Below, in pieces: positions 38,559 through 47,958 of a stretch of DNA of 59,949 bases. Below the pieces are notes generated by a model. That model saw only the letters and a list, made by a program, of their open reading frames with translations. It was not told the DNA's origin and did not search any database. This stretch comes from Flavobacteriaceae bacterium. GTDB taxonomy: Bacteria > Bacteroidota > Bacteroidia > Flavobacteriales > Flavobacteriaceae. A program made the position numbers and the translations under genes. Numbering within the stretch: position 1 is the stretch's first letter; every line of letters starts with the position of its first letter. The stretch is from assembly GCA_947457615.1 (NCBI GenBank), contig CANGWK010000019.1:1-59949 (forward strand), read 5' to 3'.

Positions 38559-39851
38559 TTAGGAATTCTTCCATAAATTCCTGTAAGTTTTATTTTTATC
38601 ATAATCATTTGCTTGTTTTTCAATATTAAAATAACGATTGCCTCTAGGATCATTTCCTACTCCTGCTAAATAAGCCCAATTTCCCCAATTGCTACTTACA
38701 TCATAATCAATGAGTTGCTGTTCAAAATAAGCCGCGCCAAACCGCCAATCGAGTTTCAAATCATTACAAAAATAACTCGCAACATTTTGACGACCACGAT
38801 TACTCATAAACCCTGTAAGCTTTAATTCTTTCATATTTGCATCTACAAAATCTACTCCAGTTTTTCCGTCAATCCACTTTTGTAAATGTTCCGTATTATG
38901 AATACTAACAGAAATTGATTTGTCTTGAATTCCAGCTTGTTGAAATAATTTAACATTATATTTTTTCATCATAAATCTAAAATAATCACGCCATAATAAT
39001 TCGAAAACTAACCAATAAGTAGATTCATTAGCTCCAAATTGCTGCTCATATTTTTTCAATTCCTGATAGATAAACCTTGGTGAAATACAACCTAATGCCA
39101 ACCAAGCCGAAAATTTGGAGGAATAATCCGCACCAACTAGTCCGTTTCGTGTTTCTTTATAATCTGATATGCATTTGGATTCAAAAAAATAATGGTTTAA
39201 ACGAGAAATTGCTTGTATTTCCCCTCCTTTAAATTGTATCGCTGCTTTATCATCAATGGAAATAAATGACAACCCTAATTCTTCTAACGTGGGCAAATCT
39301 ATAGCCGTCAATTCTGGTGACTTTATTAGTGACGGCTTTTCGAAAGCGTTTCTTACAGGAGATTCCTTTTCAGTTTTTTTTCTGAAATTAGAAAAAACAT
39401 CGGGAATTTCTTTTATAGAAAAAGGTAAATCTTCTGCATGATAAAGAGTGCTGGTGCTGAAGGTTTCAAACTCACATTTTATTTTAAAAAGTGCTTCTTT
39501 CAGCAATGCTTCGGTTTGCTTTTCCTCATAAGAAACCTCTCTTTTAGCAAATACTTTCGCTGCTTTATATTGAGCAACAATTTTAGGGATTTCAATTTCA
39601 GGCTTTCCTTTAACAACGATTAATCCAGAGCCTAACGCTCTTAAATTCTTATCTAAATCTAACAAGGATTCTAATAAAAATTGCGTCCTAAAACTTCCTG
39701 TTTTCTTGAATCCAAAATGGGTTGTTTCAAAATGGGTTTCTTCAAAACAATACACCGGAATAATTGCATCACTTTGCGAAATAGCTTTGATTAGTGTTTC
39801 GTTATCGTGCAATCTTAAATCGGTTTTAAACCAAACTATTGAGGTTTTCAT
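38559..39851 (-). CDS. DASH-type cryptochrome
   Basis: A 430-residue flavoprotein of the cryptochrome/photolyase family. The N-terminal antenna domain begins SIVWFKTDLRLHDNE and the FAD domain includes YWLVFELLWRDYFRFM, TGVDFVDANMKELKLTGFMSNRGRQNVASYF and SSNWGNWAYLAGVGNDPRG, features of CRY-DASH (in pieces: GFMSNRGRQNVASYF is diagnostic). These enzymes repair pyrimidine dimers in single-stranded DNA or act as light sensors. Its ATG overlaps the Fe-S cryptochrome stop by 4 bases (ATGA). Confidence 0.94.
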   Translation of the reverse strand: MKTSIVWFKTDLRLHDNETLIKAISQSDAIIPVYCFEETHFETTHFGFKKTGSFRTQFLLESLLDLDKNLRALGSGLIVVKGKPEIEIPKIVAQYKAAKVFAKREVSYEEKQTEALLKEALFKIKCEFETFSTSTLYHAEDLPFSIKEIPDVFSNFRKKTEKESPVRNAFEKPSLIKSPELTAIDLPTLEELGLSFISIDDKAAIQFKGGEIQAISRLNHYFFESKCISDYKETRNGLVGADYSSKFSAWLALGCISPRFIYQELKKYEQQFGANESTYWLVFELLWRDYFRFMMKKYNVKLFQQAGIQDKSISVSIHNTEHLQKWIDGKTGVDFVDANMKELKLTGFMSNRGRQNVASYFCNDLKLDWRFGAAYFEQQLIDYDVSSNWGNWAYLAGVGNDPRGNRYFNIEKQANDYDKNKTYRNLWKNS

Positions 39852-41383
39852 AATTCATTTATATTTTTCAAATAATAATCTGCCTGTTCTAACAACGCTG
39901 TTTTATCTTCGGGTTTCATTTTTTGCCATACTTTATACATCATTCCAATACGTGGATTTTTGGCCAATTTATCTTCGTTTTTGTCATAAAAATTCCAATA
40001 CATACTATTAAAAGGACACGATTTTTCGCCAACTTTAAGTGCTTTTTTATAAAAACAACTACCACAATAGTGACTCATTTTATCAATATATGTAGCGGAA
40101 CTCACATAGGGTTTGGTGCCTACAATTCCGCCATCGGCAAACTGGCTCATGCCTCGGGTATTGGTGATTTCAACCCACTCGAATGCGTCAATATAAATTC
40201 CTAGATACCAAGCATCAATTTCATCTGGATGAATTCCTGCTAAAAGAGCAAAATTTCCAGTAATCATTAACCTTTGAATATGATGTGCATAGGCATAATT
40301 TAAAGATTGGTCGATGGCATCTTTCATGCAAGTCATTTTTGTTTTACCTGTCCAAAACCAATCTGGTAATTTTTCCTGATTATTAAAATAATTCATCGTG
40401 GCATATTCGGGCATTTTTAGCCAATAAATTCCACGCATGTATTCACGCCAACCAATTATTTGACGAACAAAACCTTCCAGTTGGTTGTATTCAATTTCAC
40501 TTGGTCGTTTTTCCCATTCTTCAGTTACTCTAGCAATTACTTCTACAGGTGAAATCATTTTGATATTCATTGAAAAGGAAATCCGAGAGTGGTACAAAGA
40601 CCATTCGTTTGGCGTCATAGCATCTTGATAACTTCCAAAAAGTTGCAGACATTCTGTAGCAAAAAAGTCTAATAATTGCAATGATTGTTCTCTATTTATA
40701 GGCCAAACAAAGTTTTTAGCATCAATAGTTCCAATGGTTTTAACATCCGTTTTTGTGATCTCTTCCAGAACCTTAGAAACATCATTATCAAATACTAAAG
40801 GTAGAATTGGCTTATGATTTTTAGGTAATTTCTTTCTGTTTTCACCATCATAATTCCATTGTCCCGTTAAAGGTTTATCGCCTTCCATCAAGACATTGTG
40901 TTTTTTTCGCATCGACCGATAAAAACTTTCTAATAAAAAAGTTTTTTTTCCTTCAAAAAAATTGCCTAATTCGTTTCGAGAAGTGAAAAAATGTTCTGAA
41001 TCTACTGCGGTACTAGAAATTGAAATGGAATTGCATAGATTTTTCAACATTAAATCTACACGATACTCATCAGGTAATTGGTATTCAAAATGAGTGAAAT
41101 TATTCTTTGAAATTAGATTTTCAATATTTTTTTCAAAGGACTGAAAATTATTTTCATCATTCAATTTAATATATTCAACTTGATGCTTTTCAGATTTTAA
41201 TGCTGCGGCAAAAAATTGCATAGCTGCAAAAATTCCAACTACTTTTTGAATATGGTGTTGGGCATAATCCGTCTCTGTGCGAATTTCCATTAGAACATAA
41301 ACAACCGAATCATCCACAGTTTTATACCAAGAATGATTGCTATTTAGTTGATCGCCTAGAATTAATCGTAAGGTTTTTGACAT
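39848..41383 (-). CDS. Fe-S bacterial cryptochrome/(6-4) photolyase (PhrB-type)
   Basis: A 511-residue protein of the Fe-S-containing photolyase group (DUF523-free, former cluster FeS-BCP). The four cluster cysteines are present: one in KTKMTCMKDAIDQSL (near 351) and Cys440, Cys443 and Cys456 in YCGSCFYKK...SCPFN, the same spacing as in Agrobacterium PhrB. The N-terminus LRLILGDQLNSNHSW is typical. It probably repairs (6-4) photoproducts. The start at 41383 (MSKTLRL) is chosen over the Met at 41410. It is followed with a 4-base overlap by the DASH gene. Confidence 0.93.
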   Translation of the reverse strand: MSKTLRLILGDQLNSNHSWYKTVDDSVVYVLMEIRTETDYAQHHIQKVVGIFAAMQFFAAALKSEKHQVEYIKLNDENNFQSFEKNIENLISKNNFTHFEYQLPDEYRVDLMLKNLCNSISISSTAVDSEHFFTSRNELGNFFEGKKTFLLESFYRSMRKKHNVLMEGDKPLTGQWNYDGENRKKLPKNHKPILPLVFDNDVSKVLEEITKTDVKTIGTIDAKNFVWPINREQSLQLLDFFATECLQLFGSYQDAMTPNEWSLYHSRISFSMNIKMISPVEVIARVTEEWEKRPSEIEYNQLEGFVRQIIGWREYMRGIYWLKMPEYATMNYFNNQEKLPDWFWTGKTKMTCMKDAIDQSLNYAYAHHIQRLMITGNFALLAGIHPDEIDAWYLGIYIDAFEWVEITNTRGMSQFADGGIVGTKPYVSSATYIDKMSHYCGSCFYKKALKVGEKSCPFNSMYWNFYDKNEDKLAKNPRIGMMYKVWQKMKPEDKTALLEQADYYLKNINEL

Positions 41384-41405
41384 TATTATTTTTATTTGCC
41401 TCTTA

Positions 41406-41451
41406 TTCACAGATTTTTTTATTTAAAATCTAATCTGTGAATCAGTGGCTA
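41406..41451. repeat. Palindromic intergenic repeat, copy 2
   Basis: TTCACAGATT and AATCTGTGAATCAGTGGCTA flank an AT-rich loop. It matches the element at 14311-14360 and reaches into the stop codon of the DUF2256 gene on the minus strand. Confidence 0.55.
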
Positions 41452-41592
41452 TTTTATTTTACTCATTCTACATTTATCACTACAATATTTTACTTCGTCC
41501 CAAACTTTTTCCCATTTTTTTCTCCAAGCAAATGGTTTTTGGCAAACAACACAAATCTTATTGGGCAGGTTTTGTTTTTTTACTCCTCGCAT
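41449..41592 (-). CDS. DUF2256 zinc-ribbon protein, 47 residues
   Basis: A small protein read directly from the sequence, too short for usual gene calling. It has two cysteine pairs, CVVC (14-17) and CSDKC (37-41), around the segment [17 protein letters not shown], which matches DUF2256. In many genomes DUF2256 sits beside photolyase or cryptochrome genes, and here it lies between two of them. Its ATG (41592) lies 35 bases inside the end of the upstream photolyase gene in another frame, so the two genes overlap and are probably coupled. Its function is unknown; a zinc-ribbon adaptor is an inference. Confidence 0.85.
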   Translation of the reverse strand: MRGVKKQNLPNKICVVCQKPFAWRKKWEKVWDEVKYCSDKCRMSKIK

Positions 41593-43066
41593 TTTTAGGT
41601 TTATTTGGATTGGATACGTGTTTCTTTAAAATTCTATTTCCTTCTTCTTTTACCTCGTCTTTTTTTCTAAAACTCCAAACAATGTCACTAGCATACTTTC
41701 GAGATTCGTCAATATTAACTATTGGTTCCGGATAATCTTTACCTATTTCACAACGGTAAAATTGTTGCTCAATAGCATTTAATTTCCAAGGCTCGTGTAT
41801 TAATTCTACTGGAATTTCTGCTAATTCTGGTATCCATTGTTTGATGAAAACACCTTCGGAGTCGTGTTCTTCAGAGTTTTTAATTGGACTGTAAATTCGA
41901 ATCGTATTAATACCTGTTGTGCCGGACTGCATTTGTAATTGTGGATAATGAATTCCGGGTTCGTAGTCTAAAAACTGTCTCGCTAAAAAGTGTAATTCGC
42001 GCCAATCTTGCCATAAGTTAAAGGTAAAAAACGAAACCACCATAGCCCGCATTCTAAAATTAAGATAGCCAGTCGCTACAACACATCGCATGCATGCATC
42101 CACGATTGGAATTCCAGTTTTACCTTCTTGCCAAGCTTTAATATACATATCGTTTTTCGGTTTGACTAAAGAGTTATACGCACGATTTACATTCTCAAAC
42201 TCCATTCGAGATTCGTCTTCAAATTTTTGAATAAAATGGCAATGCCAATGCAATCGAGAAACAAAATTCAGAATGGCTCTTTTATTTTTGGAAGTTTCAT
42301 AATGCTGGTTGGTATATTGGTAAATCATCCGCATACTAATATTTCCGTAAGTCAAATAAGGTGACAATCTACTACATCCTTTTCTACTTAAGCTTGGTTT
42401 AGAAATATGCTTGCTATAATTAACATAGCGTTCTTTAACAAAACTATCTAAATACCTCCAAGCCCAATATTCGCCGCCTTGTTGAAAATTTATATTGCGA
42501 GTGGTAATTTCTTTCGGAAGCGTTTTACCTTTTAATTTGGAAAACAAATCAGCAGGTAAATTAACTATATTTAAAGTGGAACTATCTACAGTTTTGGGTG
42601 TTGCTCGCATTACCTTTTCCCAACGTTTGTCCCAATCACTTCTGGATTTCAACTTCCGGATAACTCCGTGCATCTGAGATTGCTTCCATGGTATTTTATT
42701 CGTATCAAAAAAAGATTGCATAAAAATATCTCTCTCAAAACTGACTTTATTTCCAATTTCTTGATGCGAAAAGACAGATTGAATGTCATATTCTTTTATC
42801 AATTCTTCAAAAACTACTTGTACCTCGTTATGAAAAAAATAGATTTCAGCAGAATTTTTTTCTAGTTTGGATTGCATTTCTTTCACTGATTCATATACAA
42901 ATCGCCAATGACGCACATCCGAATCGTCGTGAGCCATAAGAGAAGGTTCAAAGAAGTAAACTAACAAAATAGGAATTTGACTTTGTTGCGCTAAATAAAG
43001 CGGTTCGTGATCTGTAAAACGTAAATCACGTTTGAACCAAACAATATTTATAGCCTTTTTATTCAA
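41558..43066 (-). CDS. Cryptochrome/photolyase family protein, class I-like
   Basis: A 502-residue photolyase family protein. The antenna domain starts [18 protein letters not shown] and the FAD domain carries [42 protein letters not shown] and [15 protein letters not shown] (shown in parts). The WRxxR-type start and GYLNFRMRA show the class I/cryptochrome fold, but the Trp positions differ from standard CPD photolyases, so it could be a cryptochrome. The C-terminal 25 residues are Lys-rich. Its stop is overlapped by the DUF2256 gene. Confidence 0.9.
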   Translation of the reverse strand: MNKKAINIVWFKRDLRFTDHEPLYLAQQSQIPILLVYFFEPSLMAHDDSDVRHWRFVYESVKEMQSKLEKNSAEIYFFHNEVQVVFEELIKEYDIQSVFSHQEIGNKVSFERDIFMQSFFDTNKIPWKQSQMHGVIRKLKSRSDWDKRWEKVMRATPKTVDSSTLNIVNLPADLFSKLKGKTLPKEITTRNINFQQGGEYWAWRYLDSFVKERYVNYSKHISKPSLSRKGCSRLSPYLTYGNISMRMIYQYTNQHYETSKNKRAILNFVSRLHWHCHFIQKFEDESRMEFENVNRAYNSLVKPKNDMYIKAWQEGKTGIPIVDACMRCVVATGYLNFRMRAMVVSFFTFNLWQDWRELHFLARQFLDYEPGIHYPQLQMQSGTTGINTIRIYSPIKNSEEHDSEGVFIKQWIPELAEIPVELIHEPWKLNAIEQQFYRCEIGKDYPEPIVNIDESRKYASDIVWSFRKKDEVKEEGNRILKKHVSNPNKPKNARSKKTKPAQ

Positions 43067-43122
43067 TTTGGGGTTATTGAAATGAATTATTTGGTACTAT
43101 TGAATTACTACATTCCTAATGT

Positions 43123-43542
43123 CTAATAGAAATTTGTTGCTTTATCATTAAGGATTATCCACTTTTTATCACTGTTGAGCTTGAAAGTTCCAACATGCTC
43201 TTTATTCCATTCTTGTGGCGCAATCAATGATAAAAAATTGACACCGTCATCTCCAGTGTATAAATGATAAATTTCGCCAATAACTGGTTCAAAAGAAAAT
43301 TTCGCGCCATATACCAATTCGTTAAATTCAAATTCTTGCATCAAATTTTCGTATTGACTTTTAAGCTCTTTAAACTTATTTTCAAATTCTTTGTTTACAG
43401 TACTAATATTTCTATTTTTCCAGGAAACAACATCATCCATTCTAATTGCAGGAGCACCAACATTGGTAGCATATGGCAATAGGCTAGCATTATATCCATT
43501 TTCCTCAGAAAAAACTACATTATCGGGTTTCTTGTTTTCCAT
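43123..43542 (-). CDS. DUF2452 family protein
   Basis: A 139-residue soluble protein matching DUF2452: KPDNVVFSEENGYNASLLPYATNVGAPAI at the N-terminus (LLPYATNVGAPAI is the best block), a middle coiled coil (NKEFENKFKELKSQYENLM), and a beta-rich end (GEIYHLYTGDDGVNFLSLIAPQEW). The function is unknown. It lies between the TIGR03643-like gene (20 bases upstream) and the photolyase gene (57 bases downstream), and probably belongs to the same light-response transcript. Confidence 0.87.
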   Translation of the reverse strand: MENKKPDNVVFSEENGYNASLLPYATNVGAPAIRMDDVVSWKNRNISTVNKEFENKFKELKSQYENLMQEFEFNELVYGAKFSFEPVIGEIYHLYTGDDGVNFLSLIAPQEWNKEHVGTFKLNSDKKWIILNDKATNFY

Positions 43543-43561
43543 GAATTATCTTAAAAACGAA

Positions 43562-43864
43562 TTAACGTTTCGTTATTTTATTGTTTGAAATTGCTCTTTG
43601 GCGTGTGCATTTAAACCTATCAATTCCGTCCGCTCTTTTAGCCACATGTTTAGTTTTACAATTTTCAACTCTTTCGCGCCATAATTTGTAACTTTTAAAC
43701 TTTAACTGCTTTTTCATTAAAGCCTTTACATTGTCTTCGGTCAATCCAAATTGGTACTTGATAGCATCAAAAGGGGTGCGGTCTTCCCAAGCCATTTCAA
43801 TAATTCTATCTATTTGAATTTCCGTAAAATTAGTAGTTTCTAGAGGAGCTATTACTGTTTTCAA
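43562..43864 (-). CDS. TIGR03643/DUF2805-type small protein
   Basis: A 100-residue protein matching the TIGR03643 family: EIQIDRIIEMAWEDRTPFDAI, GLTEDNVKALMKKQLKFKSY and LWRERVENCKTKHVAKR are all typical. Members are often beside photolyase and cryptochrome genes; the function is unknown. The helix-turn-helix-like segment (about 29-50) suggests DNA binding. It is the first gene of the photolyase run, behind the promoter region at 43872-43956. Confidence 0.88.
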   Translation of the reverse strand: MKTVIAPLETTNFTEIQIDRIIEMAWEDRTPFDAIKYQFGLTEDNVKALMKKQLKFKSYKLWRERVENCKTKHVAKRADGIDRFKCTRQRAISNNKITKR

Positions 43865-43871
43865 AATACAC

Positions 43872-43956
43872 TGTTTAACTATTACTTTAAAATATTAAAC
43901 AAAAATAGTGAATATTCGTTTAACTGTAGTAAAATAATATGTCTATTTTTGTTTAA
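43872..43956. promoter_or_regulatory. Divergent promoter region with GTTTAA boxes
   Basis: TTAAACAAAAATAG (43895-43908) is the exact inverse of CTATTTTTGTTTAA (43943-43956). Each arm contains TATTTTTG (-7 consensus): minus-strand 43900-43907 toward the photolyase run, plus-strand 43944-43951 toward aroB. Two further boxes, TGTTTAAC (43872-43879) and CGTTTAAC (43917-43924), lie inside. Such half-sites suggest a MerR-type or CarH-type light-responsive regulator, an inference from the spacing. Confidence 0.55.
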
Positions 43957-43970
43957 ATTTTAAAGAAATT

Positions 43971-45032
43971 ATGCAATCAATCCAAGCCAACGGATATTCT
44001 ATCCATTTCAACGAAAGCGGTTATGAAGCAATTCATCAAATCCTAATTGATACCAACTATTCTTCAATTTTTATTCTTGTTGATGAAAATACAAATGAAT
44101 TTTGTTTGCCAAAACTTCTATCTCAATTAGCAACTGAAATTCGAATTGAAATAATAGAAATTGAAGCTGGGGAGGGGATGAAAAACATTTCTACCTGCTC
44201 CGAAGTTTGGTCTATACTTTCAGATTTAGGTGCCGATAGAAAAAGTGTTTTAATCAATCTTGGTGGAGGCGTGATTACAGATTTAGGCGGATTTATTGCT
44301 TCAACATTTAAAAGAGGAATTGAATTTATTAATATGCCAACTACTTTATTAGGAATGGTAGATGCGGCAATTGGGGGGAAAAACGGCGTGGATTTAGGAA
44401 CTTTAAAAAACCAAATTGGAGTGATTTCTATTCCTAAAATTGTTATAATAGATACCAATTTTCTAGAATCGCTTCCACAAATACAAATGCGATCTGGACT
44501 TGCAGAAATGCTAAAACATGGTTTGATTTATGACAAAAATTATTGGAACAATTTTTTAAATTTAAACACTTTAAATTTTGACGATTTAGATAATTTAATC
44601 TATCGTTCGGTTGAAATAAAAAATGAAATTGTACTACAAGATCCAACGGAAAACGGAATTCGAAAAGCATTGAATTTTGGTCATACATTAGGCCATGCAA
44701 TTGAAAGTCATCTTCTTGAAACCCCTACTCCACTGCTTCATGGTGAAGCTGTAGCTATAGGAATGATTCTTGAGAGTTATATTTCTAAAGAACAAAATAG
44801 GCTGTCTGAAGTTGAATTTAAAGAAATAAAAAATACTCTTTTAGCAATTTTTGGAAAGCATTCATTTTCTGAAAATGACGTTCAATCTATAATAAGACTT
44901 CTGATTCACGACAAGAAAAATGAGTATGGAAAAGTTCAATTTGCTCTAATAAAAAACATTGGCACCATAATATTAAATCAAGACGCAAGTAATGATCTAA
45001 TAATCAGAAGTTTTAATGATTATAAAAGTTAA
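43971..45032 (+). CDS. aroB: 3-dehydroquinate synthase
   Basis: A 353-residue NAD- and metal-dependent enzyme of the shikimate pathway, converting DAHP to 3-dehydroquinate. The NAD loop is GGGVITDLGGFIASTFKRG, the active site has PTTLLGMVDAAIGGKNGVD, and the metal ligands lie in NFGHTLGHAIES and LHGEAVAIGM. All are intact. It lies opposite the photolyase run and appears to be an independent unit. Confidence 0.95.
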   Translation: MQSIQANGYSIHFNESGYEAIHQILIDTNYSSIFILVDENTNEFCLPKLLSQLATEIRIEIIEIEAGEGMKNISTCSEVWSILSDLGADRKSVLINLGGGVITDLGGFIASTFKRGIEFINMPTTLLGMVDAAIGGKNGVDLGTLKNQIGVISIPKIVIIDTNFLESLPQIQMRSGLAEMLKHGLIYDKNYWNNFLNLNTLNFDDLDNLIYRSVEIKNEIVLQDPTENGIRKALNFGHTLGHAIESHLLETPTPLLHGEAVAIGMILESYISKEQNRLSEVEFKEIKNTLLAIFGKHSFSENDVQSIIRLLIHDKKNEYGKVQFALIKNIGTIILNQDASNDLIIRSFNDYKS

Positions 45033-45323
45033 AATAATTTTTAATAAAAATTTTCCATTTCACTTATTTTATTTTTTACATTTGCCGTGATGATTAAAAA
45101 TAAAAATCCGAAAAAATCTCCATTTTTTTTGCAGGAAAACCTAATTTGTTTTCAAGCAAATTCCCTAAGTTTTTTTAATTCCAAAAAAACTTCGGAGGTT
45201 TCTATTTTTATCATTATTGAATCAATAACACTAGATTTACCTATTGCTTATGCAAATATTAGAGTTTGAATTTTAGATTAACCTTTGTTTAAAAACACTT
45301 TTTAATCCTCTTAATCTACAAAA

Positions 45324-46727
45324 ATGAACACTAAATATTTCGACTTAATTAACCAAACTTACTATTTTCCACAAGAAGAATTCACTTTAAATAAAGAAAA
45401 TGCCCTTCAATTTCACCAAATAGATTTGATGAAATTGGTGGAACAATATGGCACTCCACTGAAATTTACTTATTTACCACAAATTTCCAATAACATCAAT
45501 AAAGCTAAAAGCTGGTTTCGTTCTGCAATGGAAAAAAACAAATACAATGGTAAATACTATTACTGTTATTGTACTAAAAGTTCCCATTTTGAATATATTA
45601 TGAATGAAGCGTTCAAAAATAATATTCATATTGAAACCTCATCTGCTTTTGACATTAACATAGTTGAAAATTTATTAGAAAATAGTAAAATAAATAAAAG
45701 CACCTACATAATATGCAATGGTTTCAAAAGAGACCAATATATTACAAATATTGCACGACTAATAAATAATGGGCATAAGAATACAATTCCGATTATTGAT
45801 AATTATGAAGAATTGGATTTATTACAAGCAGAAATAAAAGGAAAATTTAAAATTGGAATCCGTATTGCGGCTGAAGAAGAACCAAAATTTGAATTCTATA
45901 CTTCTCGTTTGGGAATTGGATATAAGAACATAGTTCAATTTTACAAAAAACAAATTCAAGAAAATGATAAATTAGAGTTGAAGATGCTTCACTTTTTTAT
46001 CAATACAGGAATAAATGACAATGCTTATTATTGGAACGAATTGGTAAAATGTATCAAAGTATATATTGCCTTAAAAAAAGAATGTCCTACTCTTAACGGA
46101 TTAAATATTGGAGGAGGTTTTCCTATAAAAAATTCTTTAGCATTTGAATACGATTACCAATACATGATTGATGAAATTATCAATCAAGTTAAAATTGCTT
46201 GTGATGAGGCCGAAGTAGATGTTCCGGATATTTTTACTGAATTTGGTTCGTTTACAGTCGGAGAATCTGGAGGTGCTATTTACCAAGTTTTGTATCAAAA
46301 ACAACAAAATGACAGAGAAGCCTGGAACATGATAGACAGTTCATTTATCACTACTTTACCAGACACATGGGCAATTAACAAACGTTTTATAATGTTAGCC
46401 GTAAACCGTTGGAATGACACCTATGAAAGAGTCCTCCTAGGAGGAATGACCTGCGATAGTGATGATTATTACAACTCGGAACAAAATATGAATGCAATTT
46501 ATCTCCCTAAATATAATAAAGAAAAACCACTTTATATAGGTTTTTTCAATACTGGCGCTTACCAAGAAACCATTGGTGGATTTGGCGGATTGCACCACTG
46601 TTTAATTCCACAACCAAAACACATCTTAATAGATAGAGATGAAAACGGAATTCTGGCTACCGAAGTTTTTTCGGAGCAACAAACAGCAGATGATGTATTG
46701 AAAATTTTAGGATATGCTAAAAAATAA
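45324..46727 (+). CDS. speA: Arginine decarboxylase (fold-type III PLP enzyme)
   Basis: A 467-residue decarboxylase producing agmatine from arginine for polyamine synthesis. The PLP lysine is in CYCTKSSHFEYI (Lys85), with the glycine-rich NIGGGFPIKNS and EFGSFTVGESGG motifs for the phosphate, and GGLHHCLIPQPKH near the end. The short N-terminus resembles the bacterial Bacteroidota form rather than the long biosynthetic SpeA. The deoxyhypusine-synthase-like gene follows; the usual agmatinase gene is not between them. Confidence 0.87.
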   Translation: MNTKYFDLINQTYYFPQEEFTLNKENALQFHQIDLMKLVEQYGTPLKFTYLPQISNNINKAKSWFRSAMEKNKYNGKYYYCYCTKSSHFEYIMNEAFKNNIHIETSSAFDINIVENLLENSKINKSTYIICNGFKRDQYITNIARLINNGHKNTIPIIDNYEELDLLQAEIKGKFKIGIRIAAEEEPKFEFYTSRLGIGYKNIVQFYKKQIQENDKLELKMLHFFINTGINDNAYYWNELVKCIKVYIALKKECPTLNGLNIGGGFPIKNSLAFEYDYQYMIDEIINQVKIACDEAEVDVPDIFTEFGSFTVGESGGAIYQVLYQKQQNDREAWNMIDSSFITTLPDTWAINKRFIMLAVNRWNDTYERVLLGGMTCDSDDYYNSEQNMNAIYLPKYNKEKPLYIGFFNTGAYQETIGGFGGLHHCLIPQPKHILIDRDENGILATEVFSEQQTADDVLKILGYAKK

Positions 46728-46822
46728 ACTATTTATCTAAGTATAAACTATTGCATTTTGTCGAAAATATTAATTACACTTTTTAAAACAGTAAACTTAA
46801 ATAGATTCAAATTCAACTACTT

Positions 46823-46853
46823 AAAAAAATCTCAAACAAATGTGAGAATTTTT
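46823..46853 (+). terminator. Weak terminator after speA
   Basis: A-rich arm 46823-46834 ending TCTCA pairs with TGAGAATTTTT (46843-46853), a short stem with an 8-base loop. The arm has one mismatch. Confidence 0.4.
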
Positions 46854-46973
46854 AATAATTATTGAACGAAACAATGAAACTTTTAAGCGATATTTTATAA
46901 AAAAATATTTTTAATTTTAAAAAAATTAGTTTTCCTTTGAGCCAAGTGTACATCACATAAACAAACAACAAAA

Positions 46974-47948
46974 ATGAGTAAAGGACCAATAAGTCAGTTT
47001 ATAGAAAAAAATTATCTTCATTTCAATGCTGCAGCTCTTGTAGATGCTGCGAAAGGGTATGAACAACACCTTCTAGAAAACGGAAAAATGATGATTACAC
47101 TTGCTGGAGCAATGAGTACTGCGGAGTTAGGTAAATCCCTCGCAGAAATGATTCGTCAAGATAAAGTACATATTATTTCTTGTACAGGAGCCAACCTTGA
47201 AGAGGATATTATGAATTTAGTAGCGCATAATTCGTATAAAAGAGTACCAAATTATAGAGATTTAAGTCCTCAAGACGAATGGGATTTATTAGAAAATCAT
47301 TATAATAGAGTTACCGATACCTGCATACCAGAGGAAGAGGCTTTTAGAAGATTACAAAAACATTTATTTAACATTTGGAACAATGCCGACTCTAAAGGAG
47401 AACGTTATTTTCCGCATGAATTTATGTATCAAATGTTGAACTCTGGAGTCCTTGAGCAATATTATGAAATTGATCCTAAAGATTCCTGGATGATTGCAGC
47501 TGCTGAAAAAAACTTACCTATTGTAGTACCAGGTTGGGAAGACAGTACCATGGGTAACATTTTTGCTTCGTATTGTATAAAAGGGGAATTCAAACCTACT
47601 ACAATGAAAAGCGGAATAGAATATATGATGTGGTTAGCAGATTGGTATCCTGAAAATTCTACTGGAAAAGGATTGGGTTTCTTTCAAGTAGGTGGTGGAA
47701 TTGCAGGAGATTTTCCAATATGTGTGGTACCAATGTTATACCAAGACATGGAAATGCACGATGTCCCTTTTTGGAGTTATTTCTGTCAGATTTCCGACTC
47801 TACAACTAGCTACGGATCATATTCTGGAGCAGTTCCTAACGAAAAAATAACGTGGGGAAAATTAGATGTTCATACTCCAAAATTTATTATAGAATCCGAT
47901 GCAACAATTGTTGCACCATTAATTTTTGCTTATTTATTAGATTTATAA
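46974..47948 (+). CDS. Deoxyhypusine-synthase-like protein
   Basis: A 324-residue protein of the deoxyhypusine synthase family. Family blocks are MITLAGAMSTAELGKSLAEM, IISCTGANLEEDIM, IVVPGWEDSTMGNIF and GYSGA-like TTSYGSYSGAVPNEKITWGK. In eukaryotic enzymes a Lys right after the GGG motif carries the substrate; here the sequence is VGGGIAGDFPI, with Gly at that position and no Lys within five residues. Bacteria have no eIF5A to modify, so it probably handles spermidine or homospermidine chemistry or has another role. It is 10 bases before the acidic-protein gene. Confidence 0.85.
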   Translation: MSKGPISQFIEKNYLHFNAAALVDAAKGYEQHLLENGKMMITLAGAMSTAELGKSLAEMIRQDKVHIISCTGANLEEDIMNLVAHNSYKRVPNYRDLSPQDEWDLLENHYNRVTDTCIPEEEAFRRLQKHLFNIWNNADSKGERYFPHEFMYQMLNSGVLEQYYEIDPKDSWMIAAAEKNLPIVVPGWEDSTMGNIFASYCIKGEFKPTTMKSGIEYMMWLADWYPENSTGKGLGFFQVGGGIAGDFPICVVPMLYQDMEMHDVPFWSYFCQISDSTTSYGSYSGAVPNEKITWGKLDVHTPKFIIESDATIVAPLIFAYLLDL

Positions 47949-47958
47949 TTTCAAATTT

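Noticed and set aside
45087..45269. 60-codon frame between aroB and speA
   Set aside because: It is Phe- and Lys-rich with no family features and no signal peptide. It lies in a promoter-sized gap and is probably chance.
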